This document shows, in pieces, positions 25,296 to 34,618 of a stretch of 64,000 nucleotides of DNA. The stretch covers positions 23,537 to 87,536 of the forward strand of contig VMSZ01000020.1 of the NCBI GenBank assembly GCA_013791885.1, written 5' to 3'. The translations under genes were made by a program, and so were the position numbers. The DNA is from Sulfurimonas sp. Its GTDB lineage: Bacteria; Campylobacterota; Campylobacteria; Campylobacterales; Sulfurimonadaceae. Within the stretch, counting starts at the first letter, position 1, and every line of letters starts with the position of its first letter. Under the pieces are notes generated by a model. That model was given only the letters and a program-made list of their open reading frames with translations. It searched no databases and was not told the DNA's origin.

Positions 25296-25865
25296 TTAGT
25301 AGTTGGTTAATCTCGATGTAATATCGTTAATACTGTCTGCAAAAAGCGTGTATAAGAAAGGCTCAATATCTTTTGAATTGTATGACGGAGCAATCCATTT
25401 TGACGCTTTTTGTCTAAAACTCTGCGTTGTCACTTTTTGACCTCTGTCTAAAACAACTTCAATTTCAATCTCACCTTTTAGGTTTTTGTCAAAGTTTTTG
25501 TCGTTATAAACAAGCTCTATATTTTTAATCATAACATCCATAACAACAGTGGCATCATTAGGATTGGAAACCGGTCTAAAACCTGCAATATCAAGAGCGT
25601 AATTCAAACCCTCTTTGTATTTGTTTGCAAAATCCGCATCACTGTAAAACGATTGGTATTTTGCACCATCTTTCATAATGTAGCCAATAGTTTTTTGGCT
25701 TGTTCGCATATCTTTGACTGAACGAAGATAAACTGTCTTATTTTTTGGTGCAATTTCTCCCGAATATTCACCTTTATAAGCATGAAGATTGATAGCCTCA
25801 TTTTTATAAGCACAGCCACCCATAAACAACATGGCACCTACAAGTAGGAAAAGTATTTTTTTCAC
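25296..25865 (-). CDS. YajG-family outer-membrane lipoprotein
   Basis: A 189-residue lipoprotein. Its signal peptide ends in the lipobox MGGC (Cys at about 18), so it is acylated and anchored in a membrane. The body contains VYLRSVKDMR, GYIMKDGAKYQSFYSDADFA, and a strand-rich ATVVMDVMIKNIELVY core like YajG and related uncharacterised lipoproteins. Function unknown. Start: ATG at 25865 with AAAGGAG in good position. Single-gene unit, with an AT-rich promoter region upstream. Confidence 0.75.
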   Translation of the reverse strand: MKKILFLLVGAMLFMGGCAYKNEAINLHAYKGEYSGEIAPKNKTVYLRSVKDMRTSQKTIGYIMKDGAKYQSFYSDADFANKYKEGLNYALDIAGFRPVSNPNDATVVMDVMIKNIELVYNDKNFDKNLKGEIEIEVVLDRGQKVTTQSFRQKASKWIAPSYNSKDIEPFLYTLFADSINDITSRLTNY

Positions 25866-25964
25866 GATAGAACTCCTTTTAAAATTTACATAAAGTATTC
25901 ATATTATACACTTAATAGCAAAATAATAGAATCATAAAGTTATACTTCCAAAAAAAGAGTTCTC

Positions 25965-26846
25965 ATGCATTTTCACCGTGTTCACATAGAAATCACCAAT
26001 ATTTGCGGTTTGGCCTGCAGTTTTTGTCCTCCAAAACTCCAGCCGACCAAAACTATGACTCTAGATTTTTTTGACACCATTCTCACAGAGCTCAAGCCCT
26101 ACACAAAAAGCCTTGCGTTTCACGTTATGGGCGACCCTCTGACACTCTCAAACCTTCACGAGTACCTAAACGCAGCCCACAAAGAAGGCTTTGAAGTGGA
26201 ACTCACCACAAGCGGCTATTATTTGCATAAAACGCAGCTTGAAACACTCTTTCACCCCTGTGTGCGACAGCTTAATATTTCTCTTAACAGTTACAATAAG
26301 AACGCTCTGAATCTCAGTTTGGATGATTATCTAAACGCAGTGCTGAATGTTTGTAAACAAAAAACAGAAAATTTTCCAAAACCTTTTATTAACCTCAGAC
26401 TATGGAACATTGACGAAGCACAAAGCGAACGCTCTTTTAATCAAGAACTCTTTGAGAGATTTTCTTCTTTTTTTGAGATTGACATAAACGCAGAAAACTT
26501 ACATAAAACGCAGCCAAAATCACTGCGTTTGGCCTCGAAAGTGTTGCTGCATTTCGACAACTATTTTGAGTGGCCTTCCATGAACAGTTCTCATGACAGC
26601 GATGCAACCTGCTACGGCTTAAAATCACACATCGGCATACTCGCAGATGGTACAGTTGTCCCTTGCTGTTTGGATGGCGAAGGGCTTATCAATCTCGGTA
26701 ATCTTCATGAAACGCAGCTTGAAAACATTCTTCATTCAAACCGTGCGCAGGCTATGATAAAAGGCTTTGCAGAACATAAAGCCGTAGAAGAGTTGTGCCG
26801 TAAATGCAGCTACAAAGATAGGTTTCAAAGTCAAAACACTCTATAA
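25965..26846 (+). CDS. Radical SAM protein with C-terminal SPASM-like cluster
   Basis: A 293-residue radical SAM enzyme. The 4Fe-4S motif CGLACSFC (14-21) is Cx3Cx2C, near the N-terminus as usual. FHVMGDPLTLSN supplies the SAM-binding glycine region. A C-terminal block, CYGLKSHIGILADGTVVPCC with a later CRKC, is SPASM-like and probably binds another cluster. Substrate unknown; such enzymes mature peptides or modify proteins, and no obvious precursor peptide is adjacent. The gene holds seven copies of the AAACGCAG/CTGCGTTT word, the highest density in the window. Confidence 0.83.
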   Translation: MHFHRVHIEITNICGLACSFCPPKLQPTKTMTLDFFDTILTELKPYTKSLAFHVMGDPLTLSNLHEYLNAAHKEGFEVELTTSGYYLHKTQLETLFHPCVRQLNISLNSYNKNALNLSLDDYLNAVLNVCKQKTENFPKPFINLRLWNIDEAQSERSFNQELFERFSSFFEIDINAENLHKTQPKSLRLASKVLLHFDNYFEWPSMNSSHDSDATCYGLKSHIGILADGTVVPCCLDGEGLINLGNLHETQLENILHSNRAQAMIKGFAEHKAVEELCRKCSYKDRFQSQNTL

Positions 26847-26874
26847 TAACACCAAATAAATTTAGGATTTTTTC

Positions 26875-28122
26875 ATGCCATTCTCATCTTTTAAACTCTC
26901 TAGTCAAATTCAAAAAGCAATTACAAAAAGCGGTTTTACAAAAGCCACACCCATTCAGGAAAAAGTTATTCCTCTTGCACTTGAGGGCAAAGATATTATG
27001 GCAAGAGCACAGACGGGAAGCGGAAAAAGTGCAAGTTTTGTTTTACCTGTTTTAGAGCTTTTAAAACAGAGAAAAGGTGAAGGAAAAGCGAAAATAAAAG
27101 TGCTTGTTCTCACACCAACGAGAGAACTGACTCTTCAAGTGGCCGAAACCTTTGACACATTTGGCGAATTTTTAGAGCGCAAACCAAAGGTTGTAAGTAT
27201 CATCGGCGGTGAGGGCATCGGTGAGCAACTTTATGAAATACAGCAAGGCTGTGACATTCTTGTGGCAACTTCTGGACGATTTCTCGATGTACTAAGCAAA
27301 AAACAGATGAATCTCTCACACATAGAGTTTTTCATTCTCGATGAAGCGGACAAAATGCTCGACCTTGGTTTTGCAGAAGAACTTGAACTCATTTTAGAAG
27401 CCATTCCGCAAAAACGCCAGAACCTTCTTTTTTCTGCAACCTACCCTCCAAAAATGCTACAGATTGCTTCAAGAATCACTAAAGAAGCCATTGAAGTCAG
27501 CATAGAAAATGAAGAGCCGACCGTGGCAAACATCACTCAGCGTGCCATTTCTGTCAACAGTGAAAATCGCGGGCCGCTTTTGCGACACCTTATTGTAAGC
27601 GAAAAACTTGAGCAGGTTTTGGTTTTTATGGCGAACAAAAGAGCTTCGGACAACATTGCGGCGAAATTTAGAAAGTACGGTTTTTTGGCTGAATCTTTTC
27701 ATGGCGACTTACTTCAAGAAGAGAGAAACGCAACGCTGCGTGATTTTAAATCTAAAAAACTCCGCATCCTTTTTGCAACAGACTTAGTCTCACGCGGTTT
27801 GCACATAGATGATGTCAGCTGCGTTATAAACTTTGACCTCCCCCGCTCTCCCGCGGACTACATTCACCGCATAGGAAGAACCGGACGCGCAGGCAAAACA
27901 GGTCTTGCCATCTCCTTTGTAAGCCATGAAGATAACGAGCACTTCAAACTCATAGAAAAACGTTCAAACATCAAACTCCAAAGAGAACAGATAGAAGGTT
28001 TTGAACTTAGCGGCGAAGCACCAAAAAAAGTCAAAGGCCCAGAGCCCGTAAAAGGAAAAGGCAAAAGCAAAAAAGACAAACTCAGAGAAAAAGCCCTTCA
28101 AGAAGCAAACGCAAAGAAGTAG
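26875..28122 (+). CDS. DEAD-box RNA helicase, RhlE/DeaD type
   Basis: A 415-residue RNA helicase for ribosome assembly or RNA decay. The Q motif GFTKATPIQEKVIPLALEG precedes Walker A AQTGSGKS (46-53). PTRELTLQ, LDEADKML (DEAD at about 159) and SATYP follow. The C-terminal RecA domain has RGLHIDDVSCVINFDLPRS and HRIGRTGRAG. The basic tail (KGPEPVKGKGKSKKDKLREK) is typical for RNA binding. TATAAT at 26842 overlaps the end of the radical SAM gene and may be its promoter. Confidence 0.93.
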   Translation: MPFSSFKLSSQIQKAITKSGFTKATPIQEKVIPLALEGKDIMARAQTGSGKSASFVLPVLELLKQRKGEGKAKIKVLVLTPTRELTLQVAETFDTFGEFLERKPKVVSIIGGEGIGEQLYEIQQGCDILVATSGRFLDVLSKKQMNLSHIEFFILDEADKMLDLGFAEELELILEAIPQKRQNLLFSATYPPKMLQIASRITKEAIEVSIENEEPTVANITQRAISVNSENRGPLLRHLIVSEKLEQVLVFMANKRASDNIAAKFRKYGFLAESFHGDLLQEERNATLRDFKSKKLRILFATDLVSRGLHIDDVSCVINFDLPRSPADYIHRIGRTGRAGKTGLAISFVSHEDNEHFKLIEKRSNIKLQREQIEGFELSGEAPKKVKGPEPVKGKGKSKKDKLREKALQEANAKK

Positions 28123-28150
28123 GCTCAAACACTAAAAATATTCAAAAACC

Positions 28151-30043
28151 TTATAGTGATTTTAAATAGGCATAAAAAGCTTCACTATCCAATGGCACAG
28201 AAAAAAGATACCCCTGCACGCTGTCACATAAATTATCTTCTAAAAATTTTCTTTGAACTTCTGTTTCTACTCCCTCGGCTAGAACTTCAAGTTCTAGGTT
28301 TTTTGCCAAAGAAATAATAGTTTTAGAAATCGCTCTATCTTCGTTGTTATCTGCTAAATCTTTGATAAAAGAACGGTCTATTTTCAATTTATCAACAGGT
28401 AATTGTTTGAGATAACTCAGGGATGAATATCCGGTACCAAAATCATCAATCGATATATTAAAGCCTAAATTTTTTAAATTTCGAAGTGTCTTGATTGATT
28501 TTTGAGGATTTTTCATAATATAACTTTCGGTAACTTCAAGCTCTATATCTGTGGGTTGGATATCCATCTCTTTGCAAATATTTTCTATTGTAATCGCAAA
28601 GTCATCTTCTTCTAGTTGAACCGCAGATATGTTGATAGCCAGTATTCCCTCAAACAAATTATTTGATTTCCATCTTAACAGTTGCTCGAGAGACTTTTTA
28701 AATACAATGATACCTATCTTGATAATAGTTCTATTCTCTTCAGATTTTTTTATAAACGCATCGGGGAACACTAATCTGGAATTTGGTTTTTTCCATCGTA
28801 CAAGCGCTTCTGCACCAATTACTTTTTTAGAATTTAAATTAATTTGAGGTTGAAAATATACGACAAACTCATCATTTTCTATCGCTTTTTGAATTTCATT
28901 ATCTAGTTTGACTGATTCAACAATGCTATCTGTCATCTTTGTTTGATACATTTCGTATCTATTTTTGCCATTTTCTTTGGCCACATACATAGCTATATCC
29001 GAATTTTTAAATAATTCTTCAAAATTTGTACCATCTTTTGGAAACAATGATATGCCGATGCTGATACCTAAATGAATCTCTAGACCTTTAATAATAAATG
29101 GCTTTTCTAAAACTTGTATGAGTTTTTTGCATTCCTCTTCAATCGTGTCTATATTTTGCTTTAATATAACAAATTCGTCTCCGCCGGCACGTGCTATAAA
29201 ATCAGATGTATTCATTGAATTTTTAAAACGTTCAGCAACTTCTTGGATAACCTTATCGCCTTCACTGTGACCATAAAGATCATTTACATTCTTAAAATAA
29301 TCCAAATCCAAAAATAAAAAAGCAAACTTTATATCTTTTTGAGAGTGTATTAAAGATTCAAGTTTATCTTTTAAGTAAAACCTATTTGGTAGCTTGGTGA
29401 GAGGGTCATTGAGTGCTAAAAATGAAATTTTTTCTTCTGCTTTTTTTCTGTTACTGATATCTTTGTGCGTTCCTGCCAATCGTAACGGTTTGCCACTTTT
29501 AGCATCTACTGAAACTACAGCTCCTGAGCCTTCAATCCAAACCCAATGTCCATCTTTATGAAGCATTCTAAACTCTATTACGTAAGGTATAAAATCTTCT
29601 ATTGTTTGTGCTATTGCGTTTGTAGTGATTGCTATATCATCAGGATGGATTCTTGCTGACCAGTCGATGATACTATTGGCTATATCATCTCTTTGGAGTC
29701 CTAAAAAACTTAACCAAGTATCGTTTACAATTTGTGAATTCGTTTCATAGTTCCAATCCCAATAGCCTAGATTTGCACCTTGTATAACAAGCTCTAATCT
29801 TTGTTTTGTGCCTTCAAGTTCTTTTTGCACTTTGTAGAGTTTGGAAGTATGCGTTTTTATCAGAAAAAATAAAATTGTAGAAGTTATAGTTATAAAAAAC
29901 AAGCCTTTATATGTCTGCCAGGAGGCTAAGGTGTTCATGTCCTTAATGAAAAATTCCAACACAAAATCTGAAAATAAAATCCAGCCAGAAGCAAAGATAA
30001 AATAAATAAATACTATGCGCAATTCACTTAAATGTCTAGACAT
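28151..30043 (-). CDS. Membrane PAS-GGDEF-EAL c-di-GMP protein
   Basis: A ~630-residue protein. Two membrane helices lie at about 8-31 and 43-63. A PAS domain (ANLGYWDWNYE... to LAGTHKDIS) follows, then a GGDEF domain (RAGGDEF) and an EAL domain (GAEALVRW, DDFGTGYSSLSYLK, AEGVET). Both active-site motifs are intact, so it could make or degrade c-di-GMP; the RxxD inhibitory site is degenerate (NTSD). The PAS domain suggests a redox, oxygen or ligand input. I prefer the ATG at 30043 over 30049, since AAGGG is six bases before it. No other gene shares its transcript. Confidence 0.85.
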   Translation of the reverse strand: MSRHLSELRIVFIYFIFASGWILFSDFVLEFFIKDMNTLASWQTYKGLFFITITSTILFFLIKTHTSKLYKVQKELEGTKQRLELVIQGANLGYWDWNYETNSQIVNDTWLSFLGLQRDDIANSIIDWSARIHPDDIAITTNAIAQTIEDFIPYVIEFRMLHKDGHWVWIEGSGAVVSVDAKSGKPLRLAGTHKDISNRKKAEEKISFLALNDPLTKLPNRFYLKDKLESLIHSQKDIKFAFLFLDLDYFKNVNDLYGHSEGDKVIQEVAERFKNSMNTSDFIARAGGDEFVILKQNIDTIEEECKKLIQVLEKPFIIKGLEIHLGISIGISLFPKDGTNFEELFKNSDIAMYVAKENGKNRYEMYQTKMTDSIVESVKLDNEIQKAIENDEFVVYFQPQINLNSKKVIGAEALVRWKKPNSRLVFPDAFIKKSEENRTIIKIGIIVFKKSLEQLLRWKSNNLFEGILAINISAVQLEEDDFAITIENICKEMDIQPTDIELEVTESYIMKNPQKSIKTLRNLKNLGFNISIDDFGTGYSSLSYLKQLPVDKLKIDRSFIKDLADNNEDRAISKTIISLAKNLELEVLAEGVETEVQRKFLEDNLCDSVQGYLFSVPLDSEAFYAYLKSL

Positions 30044-30243
30044 ATGCATCCCTTATTTGCTTTAAAAAATGAATGATTATATCATAGTTTCTTCTTATAA
30101 AAGTCACTCAAATTTTATACTCAAAGGGAGCTAAAACGCATAAATTTAAGTATTTATCACTATCTGATTTTCATGCTTTTATTCGATATTAGCACACTAA
30201 TTTGAGTAAAGTAGATACAATATTCTCATTCATGCAAACAGTA

Positions 30244-30660
30244 TCAGCTAAACATCAACTGAGATAAAAAAATAATTATTACGACTAAAATAAACGGGAA
30301 GGTATGGCTTTTAAAAACCAAAGGCTGAATGCCGAAAAAGACTTGCAAAACGCCGCGCACTCCTAACCATAAACCTAAAAATGCTTTAATACCAAGCAAG
30401 ATTTGAAAGTTTGACAAACCTGCCTCGCTTATGGGGCCGAAGTTGACGCTTATAAGATAAATGCCTGAGAGTACCGCAACTATTAGACTTTTTGGAACTA
30501 CTTGTCTGACGTACTTCATAAAGTATTCTCGCACGCGGCTGTGCTCCTCTGCGTTTAAATCATTTTTTATTCGTGACAAAAATAAATTGTCTGTAAATAA
30601 AAACCCGCCGTAAATAAATACTGAAAATATATGCAGAAGATGAATAATCAGATATGTCAT
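30244..30660 (-). CDS. Four-helix membrane protein, CopD/HemJ-like
   Basis: A 138-residue integral membrane protein with four predicted helices (about 1-24, 52-74, 83-103 and 115-136). The N-terminal IIHLLHIFSVFIYGG has histidines placed as in the CopD/HemJ superfamily, where they can bind haem or copper. The length is about that of a half-size CopD-like protein. The link is fold-level only. No copper or haem gene is adjacent. The 30044-30243 spacer shows no feature. Confidence 0.6.
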   Translation of the reverse strand: MTYLIIHLLHIFSVFIYGGFLFTDNLFLSRIKNDLNAEEHSRVREYFMKYVRQVVPKSLIVAVLSGIYLISVNFGPISEAGLSNFQILLGIKAFLGLWLGVRGVLQVFFGIQPLVFKSHTFPFILVVIIIFLSQLMFS

Positions 30661-30821
30661 AAAAACCCTTTGTATAAATGTGTCATTTTATCATTTTGAG
30701 TCTCTCTTCTTCTAGTCCTAAATCAAGAAAGTAAATAGAAATGTACTTACAAAGCCAGCCTTCATCACTCTTTAGCTAAAATTAGGCCATCATAAATACT
30801 TCATTTAAAGGTTTTCTTACA

Positions 30822-32360
30822 TTGTTTGATTTAAAAAACACCTCATCCAAAAACATCAAGAATGACATTCTCTCAGGTTTAGTCGTTGCTGTCGCGCTTG
30901 TTCCTGAAGCTATTGCGTTTTCTTTCATTGCCGGAGTGAGTCCTATTGTCGGGCTTTACACTGCGTTTATTCTTGGGCTTATTACCTCTCTTATAGGCGG
31001 TAAACCTGGGATGATAAGCGGTGCGACCGGTGCTGTTGCCATTGTTCTTGTTGGTTTATCCCTTGAAGCAAGTGCTTTTTTATCTGCACAAGGTTTAGCG
31101 GGAGAAACACTTGCCATCGGCGTTTTACAGTACATTCTTTTAGCTACTGTTGTTGCCGGACTTATTCAAATAAGCATAGGTCTTTTAAAACTCGGCAAGT
31201 TTATACGCCTTGTTCCGACACCAGCTATTCACGGTTTTGTAAACGGTCTTGCTATTGTTATTGCCACTGCCCAGTTCAAGTTTTTTGAAGGGCAGGGATA
31301 TATGATGTACGTTTTAGTAGCTATTACAATGGCTATTATGTATTTTCTTCCTAAGCTTACAAAAGCAGTCCCGGCTGGTCTTGTAGCAATTATTGTTTTA
31401 ACTCTTGGTGTTTACTTTACAAATGCAGACACGCTTTTACTCAGCGGTTTAGCTGACATGAGTCAATTTGCCGGTCAGCTTCCTAGCTTTGGCATTCCTG
31501 CGTATCTCCTCAGTTTTGATGCATTCATGATGGTACTTCCTTATGCAGTTATCGTTGCACTTGTGGGCATAATCGAATCACTTCTGACACTTTCGGTTTT
31601 AGACGAACTCAGCAACACAAGAGGCTCTGCAAATAAAGAGTGTATTGCTCAGGGAACGGGGAATGTGACTTGTGGCTTTTTTGGCGGCATGGCTGGTTGT
31701 GCGATGATTGGACAAAGTATCATCAACTACACTTCAGGGGGAATCGGCAGACTCTCTTCATTCGTTGCGGCTGTCGGACTCATCATTCTGGTCGTCTCCA
31801 TGAGCGGCGTTTTAAACGCCATTCCTGTGGCTGTTTTGGTTGGGATTATGTTTATGGTAAGTATCGGTACCTTTGAGTGGTCAAGCTTCTCTAGGTTAAG
31901 CCGAATGCCACGTACGGATGCCTTTGTAATGGTGGCTGTAACGGTCATCACCGTTGTAGAAGATTTGGCTATTGCGGTTATTGCCGGCGTTATTATCTCT
32001 GCTCTTGCGTTTGCATGGAAACATGCACGTATTTGGGCAAAAACGCATGTTGAAGAAGACGGAACAAAAGTTTACACGCTTGAAGGACCGCTCTTTTTCG
32101 GAAGTGCTTCAACTTTTGCAGACAATTTTGACATTCTTCAAGATCCGCCAAAAGTCGTCATTGACTTTAAAAACGCAAGAGTTATGGATTCTAGCGGGGT
32201 TGAAGCAGTTGATGCAATCACTAAAAAATATGAAGATGCGGGGAAAAATCTTTTACTGCGTCACCTCAGTCCAGACTGTAAAGCTATCCTCAAACAAGCG
32301 GGCCCGCACTGTTCTTACGAAGAAGACGATCCGACCTACAAGGTTGCGTTTAACTACTAA
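30822..32360 (+). CDS. SulP-family inorganic anion transporter with STAS domain
   Basis: A 512-residue transporter of the SLC26/SulP family, with about 12 membrane segments in residues 15-390 and a STAS domain at about 410-505 (VVIDFKNARVMDSSGVEAVDAI). GLVVAVALVPEAIAFSFIAGVSP and the GLYTAFILGL segment are typical of the first helices. These carriers move sulfate, bicarbonate or other anions. In a chemolithoautotroph both sulfate and bicarbonate are plausible, and the sequence does not decide. It has a TTG start at 30822 with AAAGG upstream. Single-gene unit ended by a strong hairpin. Confidence 0.87.
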   Translation: MFDLKNTSSKNIKNDILSGLVVAVALVPEAIAFSFIAGVSPIVGLYTAFILGLITSLIGGKPGMISGATGAVAIVLVGLSLEASAFLSAQGLAGETLAIGVLQYILLATVVAGLIQISIGLLKLGKFIRLVPTPAIHGFVNGLAIVIATAQFKFFEGQGYMMYVLVAITMAIMYFLPKLTKAVPAGLVAIIVLTLGVYFTNADTLLLSGLADMSQFAGQLPSFGIPAYLLSFDAFMMVLPYAVIVALVGIIESLLTLSVLDELSNTRGSANKECIAQGTGNVTCGFFGGMAGCAMIGQSIINYTSGGIGRLSSFVAAVGLIILVVSMSGVLNAIPVAVLVGIMFMVSIGTFEWSSFSRLSRMPRTDAFVMVAVTVITVVEDLAIAVIAGVIISALAFAWKHARIWAKTHVEEDGTKVYTLEGPLFFGSASTFADNFDILQDPPKVVIDFKNARVMDSSGVEAVDAITKKYEDAGKNLLLRHLSPDCKAILKQAGPHCSYEEDDPTYKVAFNY

Positions 32361-32376
32361 AACTTTTGTGGCTATC

Positions 32377-32410
32377 TTTTAGTTTCACCTCTTCTAAGGT
32401 GAAACTAAAA
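32377..32410. terminator. Strong bidirectional hairpin between convergent genes
   Basis: TTTTAGTTTCACCT (32377-32390) and its perfect 14-bp reverse complement (32397-32410) with a 6-base loop separate the SulP gene from the convergent transglutaminase-like gene. AT-rich flanks on both sides suit both strands. Confidence 0.7.
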
Positions 32411-32414
32411 TCAT

Positions 32415-33854
32415 TTAACTGCCTCTCACCACAATAAAACTCTCAGGTCTCAGCGGTTTATATTTTGGCATACTTTGCCCGACTCTTGCGTTTATGTAGG
32501 TTGGGTCTGCAAGAACGAATCTTCTGTTTCCCGCATTGACACTATCTCCAAACATAGGAATGTAGAGCCCTGTCGCCATATGGTCTTTATATTTCACACC
32601 AATAACGGGAACTCTAAAAAGCTTTTTCACAAGTCTGGAAAATAAGACGGCTCTGTCTTCGCAATCTGATTTGTCAAAGAAGAGTGTCTCCTGTGCAAAC
32701 ATAACTTTTTCTCTGCCAAACTGCTCGGCGTCACGTTCATATTCAAAAGCATTTTGAACAAAACTCAGAACAAAGTTAATTCCCAAACTTGCCTCTTTTT
32801 GGTCAATCTCTTTTTTCAGTTCTTTGGCTATTGAAAAATATGTTTGCTCATCTAAAGGCGCATTAAAATAAGTTTCGTAATCCGCTTGAGGATAACTGCC
32901 CATAAAATCTATAAGATTTTGATTGTACTCGTACTTAATCTGCATCTCTTTTGAATTATATGTAAATTTCAATGTTTTACTTTTGATATTTTGCTCAAAT
33001 TTTGGAAGCGTTGTCAAAGACAAATCTAGTGCTTTATCTGCCTCGGGATAACTTTTATCGTAAGAGTATACAGAAGAAGTAGTTGATTTTGAGTACTCCG
33101 AGAGAGCATAAAACTTCTTATCTGAAAAAGTATAATTAGGTGTACTGTAAATATCTTTTTCTGAGTGCAGCATAAGAGTTATGTGTTTATTGGCTAATCC
33201 GACTTTAGCGTTATATCCAAGCTTATTGAAGATGAACCATGCAAAAAGCTTTGATTCATCCCCTTCATGAAAAAGTGTCTCAGACATCTTTGTAACCAAC
33301 ATATAAAGAGCCCAGTCATTGAGTTGCATATCATCTTTTACTGCGTTTATATCCGCGAGTAAAGGCTTATATGCGCTCAATGCGAGAGTGTTAAAAAAAT
33401 TCGCTATACCTGCTTGGTTTTGCGGATAAAAATTTGCACTTTTAATCTTCTCATCAACATGAAATGCCAGCGTAGTTCCATAAAAATTAAAACTAAGCTC
33501 TTTTTTAAGATCAGATACCGTTGGAATAATTTCCTCAGATGACGAAGGTTTTAAAGGAGTTTGTTCTTGAGGATTTTCAAGTTTTATAAAAACTTTTGGT
33601 CCAACAGGGATGACCTCTCTTGGTTGGGCCGAAGAAATTACTTTTGGTTTTGGTTCTTCATAAAGCGGTGCACCGATATGAACTCTGTACTCTTTAAATT
33701 GTTCATCAAGATAAGTTCTAAAGCCATTGTCCCGCTCGTCCGCATACGCAGCAAAAGATTTCGCCTGAGAGCTTTTAAAATCTGCAAAACTCTCCGCATA
33801 AACAAATGAAGTACAAAAAAGTAATACTAAATTAAAACGGCCAGATAGCCTCAA
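32415..33854 (-). CDS. Secreted transglutaminase-like protein of unknown role
   Basis: About 479 residues. A signal peptide (RFNLVLLFCTSFVYAES) is followed by a charged coiled-coil-like N-terminus and a Pro-rich linker. A C-terminal transglutaminase-like domain shows the Cys-His-Asp order: SDCEDRAVLFSRLV, KDHMATGLYIP, and FVLADPTY. Such domains act as proteases or amidases or are inactive scaffolds. I favour a TTG start at 33854 (23 bases inside the flgH 3' end), because it gives a compact signal peptide and GGGGAA lies upstream. A longer frame begins 75 bases earlier but would add a charged lead before the signal peptide. It is likely co-transcribed with flgH. Confidence 0.72.
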   Translation of the reverse strand: MRLSGRFNLVLLFCTSFVYAESFADFKSSQAKSFAAYADERDNGFRTYLDEQFKEYRVHIGAPLYEEPKPKVISSAQPREVIPVGPKVFIKLENPQEQTPLKPSSSEEIIPTVSDLKKELSFNFYGTTLAFHVDEKIKSANFYPQNQAGIANFFNTLALSAYKPLLADINAVKDDMQLNDWALYMLVTKMSETLFHEGDESKLFAWFIFNKLGYNAKVGLANKHITLMLHSEKDIYSTPNYTFSDKKFYALSEYSKSTTSSVYSYDKSYPEADKALDLSLTTLPKFEQNIKSKTLKFTYNSKEMQIKYEYNQNLIDFMGSYPQADYETYFNAPLDEQTYFSIAKELKKEIDQKEASLGINFVLSFVQNAFEYERDAEQFGREKVMFAQETLFFDKSDCEDRAVLFSRLVKKLFRVPVIGVKYKDHMATGLYIPMFGDSVNAGNRRFVLADPTYINARVGQSMPKYKPLRPESFIVVRGS

Positions 33855-34554
33855 CTGTTTTTGTTCCCCATCCTTGTTCTGTTGCACGGTCCACGTCTCC
33901 TTGTGTTTTGTAAAGAATTTTAGCATCACTCATTTTTGAAGAGTTTATGCTGTTGTATTGGTCAATATCATAAGGACGGATTACCCCGCTTATTTGTATA
34001 ACCTGTTTTTGCTGGTCAATCAATATTTCACGTTTTCCGGATACAAAATAGTTTCCATTGTGAAGTACTTTTACAATTCTGGCAGAAACTGTTGTAGTAA
34101 ACGCAGCATCTTTTGTTGCACTCCCTGCTCCCTTGTAAGAACTCGTAGAATCTGCTCCAAAACCTACATTCGTTAAGCCGCTTAAATGTCCTGCCGCAGC
34201 ACTGACCGCTGCGTTTCCTCCGCCGGAACTGAAAAGACCTCCGCCTAGAGAAGCACTGTCAGCTTCACTCAGCTGCTTCGCCCCAGAACTTGAACTTTTG
34301 GCAGTTTCAGAAATAATGACAGTTACAATGTCGTTTACATGCATGGCTTTATGGTCTGAAAAGAGCGGTGAATCCCCTTGGCCAAAGATACTTCCCGTAG
34401 AGACAAAGTCCTGTTCACTTTCACGTGCGGGCATCTGTTCAACATAGACAGGCGGCTCAAAGTCTATCTCTGGGTCCATCAGATGCGCGGTACAGCCGCT
34501 AAAAAGCAGTATGGTATATAGACTTGTAAATATCAGTAGGAAGTTATTAATCAT
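33832..34554 (-). CDS. flgH: Flagellar L-ring protein FlgH
   Basis: A 240-residue outer-membrane lipoprotein that forms the L ring around the flagellar rod. The signal peptide ends in LFSGC (lipobox Cys at about 21). The body holds HVNDIVTVIISETAKSSSS, the Gly/Ser-rich middle typical of FlgH, and a conserved C-terminal half (VLHNGNYFVSGKREILIDQQKQVIQISGVIRPYDI, NSINSSKMSDAKI). The normal length is 220-240. Its partner genes (flgI etc.) are not next to it here; only the transglutaminase-like gene overlaps its end. Confidence 0.92.
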   Translation of the reverse strand: MINNFLLIFTSLYTILLFSGCTAHLMDPEIDFEPPVYVEQMPARESEQDFVSTGSIFGQGDSPLFSDHKAMHVNDIVTVIISETAKSSSSGAKQLSEADSASLGGGLFSSGGGNAAVSAAAGHLSGLTNVGFGADSTSSYKGAGSATKDAAFTTTVSARIVKVLHNGNYFVSGKREILIDQQKQVIQISGVIRPYDIDQYNSINSSKMSDAKILYKTQGDVDRATEQGWGTKTVEAIWPF

Positions 34555-34577
34555 TATCTCTCTTTAAAAGTAGCTTG

Positions 34578-34599
34578 TTTTGCTATAATGATAGCAAAA
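34578..34599 (+). promoter_or_regulatory. Palindrome covering the -10 region of yqeY
   Basis: TTTTGCTAT-aatg-ATAGCAAAA is a perfect 9-bp inverted repeat containing TATAAT at 34584-34589, 30 bases before the ATG at 34619. An operator over the -10 element, or a hairpin in the leader, could both explain it. Confidence 0.45.
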
Positions 34600-34618
34600 A
34601 TAGTACCAAGGACATTCA

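Noticed and set aside
26168..26717. AAACGCAG copies as a repeated peptide motif
   Set aside because: The copies translate in different frames (for example Asn-Ala, Glu-Thr-Gln and Lys-Thr-Gln), so the repeat is at DNA, not protein, level.
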